Positions 10,677-19,675 of a DNA stretch of 26,335 bases are shown here, in pieces. Numbering within the stretch: position 1 is the first letter of the stretch; each line of letters begins with the position of its first letter. The position numbers were made by a program, and so were the translations under genes. This DNA comes from Hofstenia miamia (Eukaryota; Xenacoelomorpha; Acoela; Hofsteniidae): assembly GCA_900660155.1 (NCBI GenBank), contig CABFPE010000044.1, positions 1,322,597-1,348,931 on the forward strand. Reading direction: 5' to 3'. Under the pieces are notes generated by a model. It had not been told where the DNA came from and searched no databases. It worked only from the letters and a program-made list of their open reading frames with translations.

Positions 10677-12261
10677 NAACTTTTAATACTCTGCCAATAT
10701 GCTTTAAAAGAACGTACAATGATTTATTGTTTTTGTGGAAAATTGCGCATAAGAAAATAGATATCAATCCAGATATGTACATACAGTCCAGGTTCATATT
10801 AATGCGACGTGAACAAAACGAAAATCACTAGTAGCAGAAGAAAAAAGTGAATTTACATAAGAAATAAAGAAAAAACATTGAGGGAAAGAAACATATCAGT
10901 ACTTGGAAGTCATCCCTTTCATCCTAATAACCTCTTTGAGTCTTTTGGGAATCGACTCATACAGTTTCTTGATAAAATCATTATCGATCTCCAACCATGC
11001 TTTCAGAATGTGTTTCCAAAGGTCGTCTCTGTTTCGAATTTCAGCATTAGACTGATTTATTTCCTGTTAAATTCGCTTCCACACATACTCGATTATGTTT
11101 AGGTCGGGAATTGAGGAGGCCAGGGGGTGGGGATGATGTTCAAACTAGCCAATGAGTCTTTGACTGCCTCTGTACCATGGACGGGTGCATTACCCTGTTG
11201 AAAACAACAGAATTTCTGTGAGGAAGCCTAGATAGAAGCTGAGGGAGTTGATTATCAAGTAGGCTTGCATACGAATCCCAAATAATTTTGTCCTGGACAG
11301 GAAGAAGTGTTTTTTCACCAGAGTATGAAATGGCACCCCAAACCATCAGCTGAATTTTGTTGTTATTTATGTTCTTTTTACAACTACAATGCAGTGGTCC
11401 AAACTTTTCTTTAGGGTATCTCCAGATCTTTGTATGCCCAATTTTAATAGAAGCATCATAAACAACCATGCTTTCATCGCTATAAACCTAGTTATCCTAC
11501 AAATCTGGGTTTCTTTTCATGAGTGTGATAAGGCGATATTGGTCTCGCACCGTCCATTTCTTCTTTGGGCCTCTGCGACACAACCCATGTCCAGAATTAC
11601 ACAGCTTTAACCTACGATGAATAGTCGATCTGTGTACTCCAAGAATACTGGCTGTTTTGGCTTTTGGAAACCCATTCTTCTCCAGGGATACCGCCAAATT
11701 AATGTCTTTATGGTCCATAATTGTATATTTCCTCTTTTGATCACTGCTCTGCGGCTTCATAGTGGTACTGTTATTCAAAGTTGCCTATGATATGCTAAAT
11801 ACACGTGTCTGTTTTTATGTAATTTTTTTTGCATATTTTACCCCCAAATTGTAAGTAAACACACTGAAAATGTAAAGAAATCGTGAATGAAAATTTATTC
11901 ATGTACGCATTAATATGAATCTTGACTGTACCTTACGCTGAATTTCCTTATGAAACAAAGCATCGTGTCATCCTTTGTTCTCTATAAAAATGACAATACA
12001 TTCAGTTCTGATAGAAACTTTTTTGTTCGTACTCCACATGTTGCAAATATATTAATTTGCAAAAAGAAAATATCATTCTTTGATTAATACAATGTATTTA
12101 AAAGAAACTTCGAGAATGTTTAATGGAATTAACAGTTTCATTTGACATTAATAATTTTTGTTCTTATTATGTAAAATGCTTTTGCTCAACTTGCCGGTGC
12201 TAATATTTCCGTTATTATTTTTTTCTTATTCGTTTTTGCATTCTGTTTAAAAATTTAAGTC

Positions 12262-12301
<40 letters not shown>

Positions 12302-13550
12302 GATCTAGATAACAACAGCTCGGCGAATTTTTCGGTCTGCTTAAGTGGAGAGGCCACGTGGGCGACCTGATTTCTTAAGAGATGAATATTGAGTGGCAGC
12401 TGAATTTTTGGCCTGACATTGAATAGTGTAGCTGATAGTAGATATATTAATGGTAATTGTAAGTTGTGCATATATGCGTATGATATGACAGTCTATAGTC
12501 ATTGTGCACAATGATTTGTGCACACTTTTCGCTCGTTAATTCCTTACCAGGCATTCTATACAAAATGAACTGAAATCACAATGAAGGCACTTTTTTACTA
12601 ATAGATGTCAGCGAATTAAAATGGCAATAAAGCAAAGAATCGGGATCTTTTTCTCTTGCCCTTCTCAAATACTGTTCACATTGATCATCATAGCATTTGC
12701 GTCCATTTCCCCCAAAAAGTATTTAATTCTTCTTTTGAGTTTATCTAAGTCTTTCCAATTTTCCTTATAAACTTTTTTTGAGAATGGACCAAAAGTGTTG
12801 AATAGACCTCAAGTGTGGTAGGCATTATGTTTTTTGTCACAAAATTGATTTGAAGCTCTTCAAATGTGGAGTTGGTGAGGTTGGCGTATTGGGCTGACGA
12901 CAAATTGGTCAAAATATGTAGTTGCTTTCAGCATGGCTCGTTTCCAGAAATGGTAACAGTCGCTCGCCAATGCTTCTATCAGAATAAATTTCCTTATTGA
13001 CAGCAATCCAGATCAAGAACTCTGTCTCGAATTTCTCATGTGAATAGAATTTACATTACCGGAAATACCAGATATAGAGTAAAGTAGATCTCATCATCAA
13101 GAACCAAAATAGGGCTGGCATTGCCAAAGCCTATTGGTAGAGGCGATCAATCCGTAATCGCTGAGCTTCAATTGCTTTTTAGTTGTATTAGACCTCTTTG
13201 TTTTCCTTAAGGTAGATATGTTCTCTTCTTTCAATACTATATTGTTATAGCCAAAAAAACTGAAATATCTCTGACATTTTTCTTGGAGGTTACTTCCTTA
13301 ACCATTTTTTCCTCAAATTCGAAGTCTTCTTTTCAGCTTGCTTTCTTGAGCCGCTACTCTTTGCAATGTCGTCTTTCTCTTTGTAATTGTTGATAATGTT
13401 ATACACGGTAGATTGCGGAATGTTGAGCTACTTGAAATATAGAGCGATATTGTACGTCAAAGCCTCAGGATGATCAATCATGTATTGTACAACAACCGAT
13501 CTGTGATCCTCGAGGTCGATGTTTACGCCGAAGGATTTGCACTTTTTCAT

Positions 13551-13581
<31 letters not shown>

Positions 13582-16491
13582 TATTAATGTATAATTTTTC
13601 TAATATAGGTTTTTTGCAAGACATTGAAAAGTCCGCAAATTCAGATAGAAACAAGAGCTGCCATAAATAAGCACTGTGTGGGAAAGAAGAATATCAAACA
13701 ATTGATTATTTTGTACGGTTACATTAGGAAAATAAAGCCTTGAACAAATCGATGTTGAAATCTAGAATTTATACGATTCTATGTTTATGTAAAGTACTTT
13801 AAGTTTGCTTATAAGAATATGAAAGTCTTGATATGGTTTTTGAAATTTCATCTATTACTTTAAAGTTACATATAAAAATAAGAAAGCGTATCCATGGTTC
13901 TTTAAATTTCTGATGTTCATTCATTAAAAGAACATACTTTAAAGATTTGCAATTTCCTGCAAAAAACCAGTTAATACTTGAATTCATCTTATAAGATTCT
14001 TTAAAGATTAGATAATATCTTTAAAGTTCTTTAAAGTTTTAGCTGTATTGGCTTCCATGGGTCTTCTTTAAGGTGCTGCATTGCCTTAACCGTGATAAGC
14101 AACTGATTCTAAGGCCTACAAAACGAAATATTGATTATTATTATCAACCTCTGTCACCTACATTAAATTTCGGTCTAAGGTTTACCCTTTCATTTCTATA
14201 GACTATTTTCAACTATTCCAAATTTCTAGTGAACAACAGTTAAGACATAAAATTGTAATCTTCAAATATGTACAAACTATTCCAGGGTAAAAAAGTTTAT
14301 GGTAATTGCTTGAATTCAAATATTTTTCACTAAGATATTTTTATTTTAAAATTATAATTCATGTACAGTAGACAGTACATATTTTAAAACCATTTGTAGA
14401 TTTTTTAATTTATCAATTTATATAAACAGTCACCTGAACATCTTACAAATATAAATATATATGTAAGCTTTACAAAGCTACAGGTTGTACTCATTTCTTT
14501 TACAAATATATTCAAAAAATGTATGTGACTGATGATTTTTTAAAATATTGTTTTTAGAAAATACAGGCCCGTAGCCAAGGGGATGCTAAGGGATGCTGAG
14601 CATGCCCTTAAATATTTATTAATTGAGAATTAGCATCTCCTAGAAATGAAAAATGAAACAAAATGTTTATAAAGAAATTGCTGCAAGATGGCCAGCTTAG
14701 CTTGCAATCTTTTTAGTATCTAATAAACAGTTTTGAATTTCACGTTTGATTTAATAATATAACTTCTTTAATTTTGCCCTATATTCAGTATAGACGACAA
14801 CTTAAAAACAGTTGTAAAATTATATTCTCATGTAGAATTCACCGTGCTTTCACTTGTTGCTTAAAACTACACGCCTTCTGCACTGTGACAAAATATACAT
14901 TTTGAGGAAACTATTATTGGAGGCAGTAGATTTGAAAGCAAGTAACTTAAAAATTATTTATCTTAGAGCTTTTTTAGTGAAATTATCAAATTATTTGTTT
15001 CTTCGGAGTTAAAATAAAGGAAATTATTTTTGAAACAAAAACTTTAATTGGTTCTTAATGTCTCTATAGTACCAATAATAGCAGCATTCAATTACTAGCT
15101 CACAGATTTCTATCAAAATGGTGTAAATACGTACACTGCAATTGTTGAAACTGGACAATCAAAATAGTTAAAAATTGCCGCTTAACTAAATAATGAGCGA
15201 AATTCAAGGAAATTATTAAAAAACAGTGCATGTAGCAAAATTATTTGAATACAGATATTCAATCAATATTGATGCACACATTAATTGAGCAGATTACTAT
15301 CACATACAAATAGTTGCAAAAATGTATGTATTTTTTAATCTTCAAGACTCAAAATTCTTAAAAGTGTAAGACTTTTCATTTCCTATCATCAAAATAGGGT
15401 TTTAGGCCAGAAGTTTATTGGTCCCAGGCTCATGAAATTTTCTGGTGCCATAGTCACACAATATAACTTTAATTTTGGCAAATATTTGAGTAGTAGTCTA
15501 AAATCCGTGGTCCTAATTTTTTATTTATGTTTGCAGTCTCATGTTAGTCCCATTTCCATTGAAAAAATATTATTCCAGGTGCCAGTCTCATGCAACTGGT
15601 ATCAGTAAATTCCATTGCACTGAATGATTCATCATAACCCTAGTTCAAGCAATATAATTAGTGTGAATTAATATAGAAAAATTTTAGCAATAGGATTATT
15701 ACATTTCTTGATAAATTCCGCTTGAAATTGTTTATAAAAGAAATTTTTGGCAGGATTTGCAATTACAGAATTTGAATTAAGCAAAATTGCAATTATCGAA
15801 ACTTGAAAAGAATGATTTAAAAGCATACAATAACTCACTTAAAAATTTGAAGTTTCTTAATTTCCACCTATTTGTTTGAATTTCTAGATTGTTCAGAAAA
15901 ATTATAAGTTTCAGTAGTGCTAAACATTCAATGAAAATCTGGGCGATTTTTGCTTTATTAAGAACAAATATATGCAGGAATATAGACAATGCACATATTA
16001 TGAATGTACTGTCCTATGCAATGCCTTTTGTGACCATAATTTCTTAGCACATTTTTCTGCATGTAGCATCACCTAACAGTTTGTCTTGATAAATTGCGTC
16101 CCTAAGTAAAGAGGCTGGCTACGGGCTTGAGAAAATATTACATTATAACATACTGAATAAACATTCTGGCTTCAATAAAGAAGTGCCAAAAAGCGGGAAT
16201 CAGAATTCAGTAATTTGTACTGTAGAATTGCTGAAAAATTGAATTAAAACTTACGAGTAGAGTTAACATAAGTAAGCGAAGAAAAAGCTACACCATACAT
16301 ATTTTCTGCAGAGCATTTGTATATACCAATTGCATTGGAGTGATCAGTAAACTCGTAGGTTACATTGAGGATATAATCTCTGCCAATCACAGGTGTATTT
16401 GCTACTACGTCATAATCAGAGCTTGAAAACTTTTTGTAGTACCATGTTACACTAAACATTGATCTAACACTTTAATGTGTATAATTTAAAT

Positions 16492-16536
<45 letters not shown>

Positions 16537-19500
16537 TACAAGATGCAAGATGCTAACATATTATTCAACAGTGTTCAAGGCAGGCCTAGACAATGCTTTT
16601 CAAAAGTGCATTTTGGGCAGCAGTTAATACTGTCTTTGATATGACATCCGGTTAAGTCGTTTCCTCCGAAAATATTGTAAAAGACATTGAGGTTAACATT
16701 TATAAGAAATAATTTCAATATCTTGCATTCCGTAACTATGGACAATATTTATATGTCAATATACTCTCAACCACTCAAAACATAGTTTTTGTTTGTTGGT
16801 TTTGATGTTAGTTCTTCTTATGCATTTAAACTTTTTCAAACAAAACATCCCTTCCATTAAAAATATTGTTTCTTTTAATCAACTGAGTTACTTGCTTAAT
16901 TTTAACAAAGATGGTTGTAATTTTTATAAATCCTTGTATTGTTGGGAAAATCCCCCTTCATGATATACGCCAATGTTTATTATCATTAGCAAGGGTTAGG
17001 TTTTAAATTCATTATTCTTTTACTCATATACTTTACAATATCAATTAAAACATTGTGCCTAAATCCAGCCTCCCAGATAACAATTTAAGGTCTAAACAAC
17101 GTTGTTTTGGGTTGTTATATGGTTGTTTTATGTATTAAAAACAACGTTGATTAACGTCGAAATGGTACCATTTCATTGGTCGAAACAACGTTGCTTCAAC
17201 AACTTCACACTTGGTTGCTTTTTGGTTGTTTTTTATGCATGAAACAGCAATATTTAGAGGTCGTAACAACGTTGTTTTATGTTGTCACATGCTTGTTTTA
17301 GCATTACTTTTGTATGCAAAATAAAGTTTATATTGCTATGCAGTTCAAACATTGCTGTTTATACAAACACAAGCCCAACAAAGGGCAGACCACTATCTTT
17401 GATATACTGTCAAGCATATTCAATACAAATATTTGTTAAAGATTTCAATTAATGTCTTGTATATAAATGATAACAATGAGCATAAAAATCTGCCAAATTT
17501 AACAAAAATTTAGTAATCTAAAATTAAGCACAATTTTGAAATAGTACTTTCTTAAGTCGTGAAAAATCTCCTCAGCTCAATTGTAACTTATGATATTTAA
17601 CAGTCAATATCAAGGTGTCCAAATATTCATGAATAAATTATTTTGAAAATTCACTTATCTGGTATATTATAATTTTTCACAAATTAAAAATTTCAAAAAA
17701 GGTTTTGCAAATCCTTTTTTATATAAAAGGATCTAGTAATAAAATAACAAAGTGAGTTAAATTTGCAAGCATCTGCTTGCTGATTATTTTTTACTGAAGT
17801 TGTTATTATGATGTTAGTGGTTGCTGCAACAACCAAAAGTATGAAACAACTATAAACAACGTAAAAACAACCAAAATTGTTATCTGGGCTGGCCCAAGCT
17901 TAGGGCCAGCACAATTGCAACTCTGCTATTTACAGGCACATCCTTCTGTTAAAATTGAGCAGTCAATGGCTATTATAATTACTTGTATGAATAGTTGAAA
18001 TGAAATATCATTTTAGACTCATACCTTCTATTCAAAATATTTAGATAAACTTTAACATCCAATTAGATACAATTGTAATGAAGTAAGCAAACATATTACA
18101 GTATCTGATACAATAACTCCATTTACCATGAATCCTAGAACAAGATCGAAGAAAAAACAAAGTAACAAATTAAAAAATTTATCTATTTTATCTGTGTAGT
18201 GATACGTTAATATAAAAATTGTATGTTAAAATGGTTTTAAATGCTTGATCGTAGATCGATGGTTCAATACATACTCCTAAGAAAACGGTGAATAAGTTCA
18301 ATCGAAAATAAAATTTATTCTTACTTTGGTTTTGGGTACCCACTAGCTGAGCAATGAAGATTGAAATTTGCAGCAGCCGCAGCGAATTGCTCATAGTAAT
18401 AGAATGGTTTGATATACGGTGGACGACCAACATCATCAACGCCTAAGTAATTCAAAACTTCCTTAGTTTCTATAATTCTAATCAGAAAATTTTTAACAAA
18501 ATAGGTAGAAGATACGAAAACCCTCCACTTAAAATATTGCAGCTGATATTGTAAAGTAACAGTGTGCAACTACTATATATTTCGCATACATTACAAGAAA
18601 TTTAAACAGTGCCATGTGACGTCAGCAAATAACTAGTGAAAGTGCGGCGTAGATTATGCACTATGCTTAACTGTAAGTGAAAGAGGTTTTTTACAAATTT
18701 ATATATCTTAAAATTAATAGATTATCTAGCTCATCATCAATTGTTTAAACGCTATTGGTTTACTATGCAATGCAAAAAAAAATTTGTTTGTAGCCATAGT
18801 TGTTCACGCATCAAAATTTTGCAAAAAATTTTATCCCATATGTCAATTTATAAAGGGAAAAATGAAGTAGATGCAATTGAATATAATTTCATGAAAATGT
18901 CAACACGCGAATGTTCAAATACATCATCAATTCTAATTGGTTAATGCTAATACTATAAAATAATGCAAAGATCATATCTATATCATTTGAATTTCTCACG
19001 TCAATTTTGCATTTAATGAATTTAAGAGGTAAGTTAAGTCGGGCGAACAAGGGAAATACCTTAAATTATATAATATTGAAGAGGATCAAGACAAATTTTT
19101 TCTGGCAATGTGTGTAATAGACGCATTTAAGAAAGAAAACAATATTCATTTCAAGTATGTTATATTATCATGTAATTAATTGCGTCATTTTGTTTTGCTG
19201 TTAGAAGGCTACAACAATTTGTTCTAGAATTTCTTGTAATGTAATTATATAGATTAGAAATTTGTGCAGCACATTATTTTAATGGGGCGGAGAGTTTTTA
19301 ACCTTTTTCGGGTAATGCGCAATGAGAAAATTAATAAAAACGCAGTGGGTTTATACATTTAGGTTCCTCCATTTACACCATAGCACATTGCATTGAATAA
19401 AAATTGAAGGAATTAAGATTGTCAATAATATGAAATTCATTCAGTTACAAATTATACTTTTTAAATTTTCAAGCTTACCTACCTTTTAATTCCCCTCCAA

Positions 19501-19543
19501 ATGTCAAACATAACACAATTGTAGTTGTTGTTAAAAACTTCAT
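4053..19543 (-). CDS. Five-exon gene model: two-Ig-domain single-pass membrane protein
   Basis: This gene-level entry joins exons 19543..19483, 18469..18325, 16451..16255, 10634..10471 and 4290..4053, giving about 268 residues before the last donor. Seen: an N-terminal signal peptide, an I-set Ig domain (about residues 37-134, Cys60, Trp72, Cys115), a second Ig-like domain (about 136-242) without the canonical cysteines, and a hydrophobic helix at about 245-267. Junction phases are 1, 2, 1 and 0, each donor matching the next acceptor, and domain borders fall on phase 1 as is usual for Ig modules. N-x-S/T sequons are frequent in the ectodomain, and one is created by the exon 2/3 junction. Inferred role: a surface adhesion or receptor-like protein; no orthologue is recognised. 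Introns 2-4 are filled with transposons. The last exon could end by read-through to a stop at 4036..4038, or splice on to an unseen tail exon. Confidence 0.62.
4291..5278. other. Intron 4 of the Ig gene, left part, no certain feature
   Basis: Plus-strand frames at 4458..4700 and 4729..4923 and a minus frame at 5067..5278 show no known domain. The minus frame has a phase-0 acceptor (AAACAG) and a weak GTATTA donor and could be a small cassette exon, reading [20 protein letters not shown]; it would interrupt Ig domain 2, so it is not included. Confidence 0.4.
5283..5878. mobile_element. Non-autonomous piggyBac-like element (MITE), 596 bp
   Basis: It is bounded by TTAA on both sides (5279..5282 and 5879..5882), the target site of piggyBac elements. 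The ends are inverted repeats: CCCTAAACGCAATGAGG on the left and the complement of CCCTAAATGCACTGAGG on the right, matching at 15 of 17 positions and starting with the CCC typical of piggyBac. No transposase frame is present. A 12-bp perfect hairpin lies inside it. Confidence 0.82.
5465..5518. repeat. Hairpin inside the piggyBac-like MITE
   Basis: CAAGGCGTTCTA (5472..5483) pairs perfectly with TAGAACGCCTTG (5494..5505) around a 10-base loop. After a 6-base bulge on the right side, TTTTAGC (5465..5471) pairs with GCTAAAA (5512..5518), giving 19 paired bases in all. Confidence 0.75.
7377..7530 (+). repeat. First copy of a 154-bp direct duplication
   Basis: Identical to 7960..8113 except one A/G difference (7499 versus 8082). 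Each copy abuts an N (7531 and 7959). It is transposase coding sequence, so the duplication is most likely two overlapping contig ends placed in tandem. Confidence 0.85.
7541..7642. repeat. Fold-back inverted repeat, 47-bp arms
   Basis: The left arm 7541..7587 (starts TCTAACCACC, ends GAAATCG) pairs with 7596..7642 (ends GGTGGTTAGA) at roughly 41 of 47 positions around an 8-base loop. It appears to be the centre of a larger fold-back MITE whose outer arms are at about 9430..9500 and 7643..7707. Confidence 0.8.
7775..7900 (+). pseudogene. hAT transposase C-terminal dimerisation fragment
   Basis: The frame reads [20 protein letters not shown], the hallmark E-R-x-F-S-x-A-G of the hAT C-terminal dimerisation domain, then a stop and a decayed PNNLKR end. 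It differs from the C-terminus of the surrounding element ([11 protein letters not shown]), so it comes from a second hAT family. No N-terminal or catalytic parts accompany it. Confidence 0.75.
7960..8113 (+). repeat. Second copy of the 154-bp direct duplication
   Basis: Counterpart of 7377..7530. From here the transposase frame continues uninterrupted to its C-terminus, so this copy carries the true continuation. Confidence 0.85.
8464..8642 (+). other. GC-richer open stretch, unidentified
   Basis: A plus-strand frame includes [20 protein letters not shown] and [20 protein letters not shown] and meets a possible AAG/GTTAGT donor near 8625. The opposite strand is full of stops. The base composition differs from the flanking AT-rich DNA. 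No family is recognised; it could be an exon, a transposon relic or chance. It lies between the hAT (ending 8397) and the mariner relic (starting 8974). Confidence 0.25.
9182..9596. mobile_element. hAT element nested in the mariner relic, with an N
   Basis: GGTCCATC is duplicated on both sides (9174..9181 and 9597..9604). The ends begin CAGGGAT in inverted orientation and are crowded with GATTAATCG palindromes, probably transposase binding sites. An N at 9501 interrupts it and internal sequence appears to be missing; the block now at 7532..7958 is the likely missing part, which would supply a hAT C-terminal domain. Confidence 0.82.
9621..9964. mobile_element. Second hAT MITE nested in the mariner relic, 344 bp
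   Basis: CAATGGCA is duplicated on both sides (9613..9620 and 9965..9972). The inverted ends are CAGACTAGTCAACGAG on the left and the complement of CAGACTTGTCAACGAG on the right. Subterminal CGAGCCGAGC words recur at both ends. No coding capacity. Confidence 0.8.
10471..10634 (-). CDS. Exon 4 of the Ig gene: first half of Ig-like domain 2
   Basis: Two bases after a TTTAG acceptor complete a Leu codon with the phase-1 end of exon 3. Fifty-four codons follow, ending at a GTAAGA donor (GT at 10470..10469) in phase 0. The sequence includes [19 protein letters not shown] and [10 protein letters not shown], resembling Ig strands A', B and C, with Met158 where the first disulphide Cys normally sits and Trp175/Trp176 as the core Trp. 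The exon lies in a short single-copy gap between the mariner relic (ending 10265) and the Tc1 relic (starting 10784). A (TA)n tract and a single N sit 11-43 bases upstream of its acceptor. Assignment to this gene rests on phase and fold pattern, not on a database match. Confidence 0.58.
10645..10676. repeat. (TA)n microsatellite ending at an N
   Basis: A TA tract of about 32 bp is followed by a single N at 10677. It lies 11 bases upstream (in minus-strand sense) of the exon 4 acceptor of the Ig gene, so its true length is uncertain at a place that may affect splicing. Confidence 0.92.
10784..11928 (-). mobile_element. Tc1-type element, 1,145 bp, decayed
   Basis: TA flanks both ends (10782..10783 and 11929..11930). 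The inverted ends read CAGTCCAGGTTCATATTAAT and the complement of CAGTCAAGATTCATATTAAT, continuing into GCG. It encodes a Tc1 transposase relic on the minus strand. A shorter relative with the same ends is at about 24014..24299. Confidence 0.82.
10896..11778 (-). pseudogene. Tc1-type DDE transposase, deleted and frameshifted
   Basis: The N-terminal piece (11778..11497) has paired-type helix-turn-helix character: [18 protein letters not shown], then [20 protein letters not shown]. It stops after RNPDL and is followed directly by VYSDES, the first catalytic Asp, so about 60 codons between them are missing. [12 protein letters not shown] follows, then a frame-shifted version of the second Asp region near 11185. 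After another shift comes [13 protein letters not shown] with the final catalytic Glu (near 11100), then a tail ending [12 protein letters not shown] at about 10896. The order and motifs are those of DD34E Tc1 transposases; the breaks make it non-functional. Confidence 0.78.
12265..12298. repeat. (TA)n microsatellite
   Basis: An uninterrupted TA run that truncates the Tc1/mariner fragment at 12303..12480. Confidence 0.95.
12303..12480 (-). pseudogene. Tc1/mariner transposase N-terminal fragment
   Basis: Minus-strand reading gives [20 protein letters not shown], then GLST, a stop, and ADRKIRRAV. The S-G-R-P-R followed by R-K-I-R-R pattern is the linker between the two helix-turn-helices of Tc1/mariner transposases. 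It is cut off on its 3' side by the (TA)n tract at 12265..12298. It is a separate relic from the element at 10784. Confidence 0.6.
12600..13550 (-). pseudogene. Second Tc1/mariner-superfamily transposase relic
   Basis: N-terminal part (13550..13300): [17 protein letters not shown], then [20 protein letters not shown], a helix-turn-helix, after which the frame is lost for about 350 bp. C-terminal part (about 12920..12650): [25 protein letters not shown], then a decayed region matching the family's ...RPIE.FW... block. These are features of the Tc1/mariner group with D-L-A-S-x-H-Y-A motifs. Many stops; no terminal repeats were identified. A (TA)n tract adjoins the 5' side of the gene. Confidence 0.6.
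13551..13572. repeat. (TA)n microsatellite
   Basis: A 22-bp TA run bordering the 5' end of the transposase relic at 12600..13550. Confidence 0.95.
13573..14555. other. Intron 3 of the Ig gene, TTTAAAG-rich part
   Basis: No coding sequence recognised. Between 13795 and 14035 the words CTTTAAAG, TCTTTAAA or near variants recur at least seven times, an unstructured local enrichment. The rest is featureless AT-rich DNA. Confidence 0.45.
14564..16129. mobile_element. Non-autonomous hAT element, 1,566 bp
   Basis: AGAAAATA is duplicated exactly on both sides (14556..14563 and 16130..16137). The ends are inverted: CAGGCCCGTAGCCA on the left and the complement of CAAGCCCGTAGCCA on the right. I found no transposase frame; the AT-rich interior holds only short chance ORFs. 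It is inserted in intron 3 of the Ig gene, 118 bp downstream of the exon 3 donor. Confidence 0.85.
16255..16451 (-). CDS. Exon 3 of the Ig gene: second half of Ig domain 1
   Basis: After the TTTAG acceptor the exon supplies one base that completes an Asn codon with exon 2, then VTWYYKKF (C strand with the core Trp). About 40 residues later comes [12 protein letters not shown], the F strand with the second conserved Cys and the F-G turn. The C-W-C spacing (12 and 43 residues) is normal for an I-set domain. The exon ends at a consensus GTAAGT donor (GT at 16254..16253) in phase 1. An alternative acceptor a few bases upstream would add four residues between the Pro-rich turn and the Trp and spoil the motif, so it is less likely. 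This and exon 2 are the strongest host coding evidence in the window. Confidence 0.78.
16499..16535. repeat. (TA)n microsatellite in intron 2 of the Ig gene
   Basis: A 37-bp TA run, 47 bases upstream (minus sense) of the exon 3 acceptor. Confidence 0.95.
17072..17888. mobile_element. DNA element with CCCAGATAACAA ends, 817 bp
   Basis: The ends are inverted copies of CCCAGATAACAATTT. The left 200 bp repeats the palindrome-like word AACAACGTTGTT or a close variant at about 17095, 17143, 17184 and 17265, and TGGTTGTTTT-type words recur in both halves in opposite orientation. No coding frame. The target duplication is not clear (CT on both sides at most), so the superfamily is left open. It lies in intron 2 of the Ig gene. 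Confidence 0.7.
17888..17910. repeat. Perfect 8-bp hairpin at the right edge of the CCCAGATAACAA element
   Basis: GCTGGCCC (17888..17895) and GGGCCAGC (17903..17910) pair around the 7-base loop AAGCTTA. Confidence 0.75.
18325..18469 (-). CDS. Exon 2 of the Ig gene: first half of Ig domain 1
   Basis: The frame ends in [12 protein letters not shown], the B strand and B-C turn of an I-set Ig domain, with its conserved cysteine and Gly-x-Pro-x-Pro. It is cut by a GTAAGA donor (GT at 18324..18323) after two bases of a codon (phase 2). Three acceptors are possible: ATTATAG before 18469 (phase 1), CTTAG before 18442 (phase 1) and TCTGATTAG before 18477 (phase 2, matching the alternative exon 1 donor). 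The linker before the domain ([13 protein letters not shown]) is therefore of uncertain length, but the Ig part is unaffected. A run of five alanines lies just before the B strand. Confidence 0.72.
18478..19476. other. Intron 1 of the Ig gene
   Basis: About 1 kb with no transposon ends or coding domain recognised. It contains the CRE-like site at 18617 and a chance plus-strand ORF at 18741..18944. Confidence 0.5.
18617..18624. promoter_or_regulatory. Consensus CRE palindrome TGACGTCA
   Basis: An exact 8-bp cAMP-response-element consensus in intron 1 of the Ig gene, on the 5' side of exon 2. It is a sequence match only; chance cannot be excluded. Confidence 0.25.
19483..19543 (-). CDS. Exon 1 of the Ig gene: signal peptide
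   Basis: The ATG at 19543..19541 opens a frame starting [20 protein letters not shown]. This is a short basic start, a hydrophobic stretch of about 13 residues and a small-residue Gly-Gly region, the layout of a secretory signal peptide. It runs into two overlapping splice donors. GTAGGT after 19483 gives phase 1 and GTAAGC after 19479 gives phase 2. Exon 2 offers acceptors that fit either phase, so the exact junction is open by a few codons. Too short to stand out by length; it was picked because of the signal peptide and phase agreement with exon 2. Nothing decisive is seen upstream as a promoter. Confidence 0.6.
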
Positions 19544-19675
19544 ACCAATTGACTAAATAGCAATGACTGACTTAAAGAAGATCTTATTGCAAGATATACA
19601 TATATATTTGTGTATGTGTATAAATATTTATATGAATTTATATATAAATGGATACAATTTATCTATGGCTATTTA

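Noticed and set aside
15777..15989. Minus-strand ORF in the 14.6-kb hAT
   Set aside because: Low-complexity Leu/Ile/Phe/Asn composition and no transposase motif.
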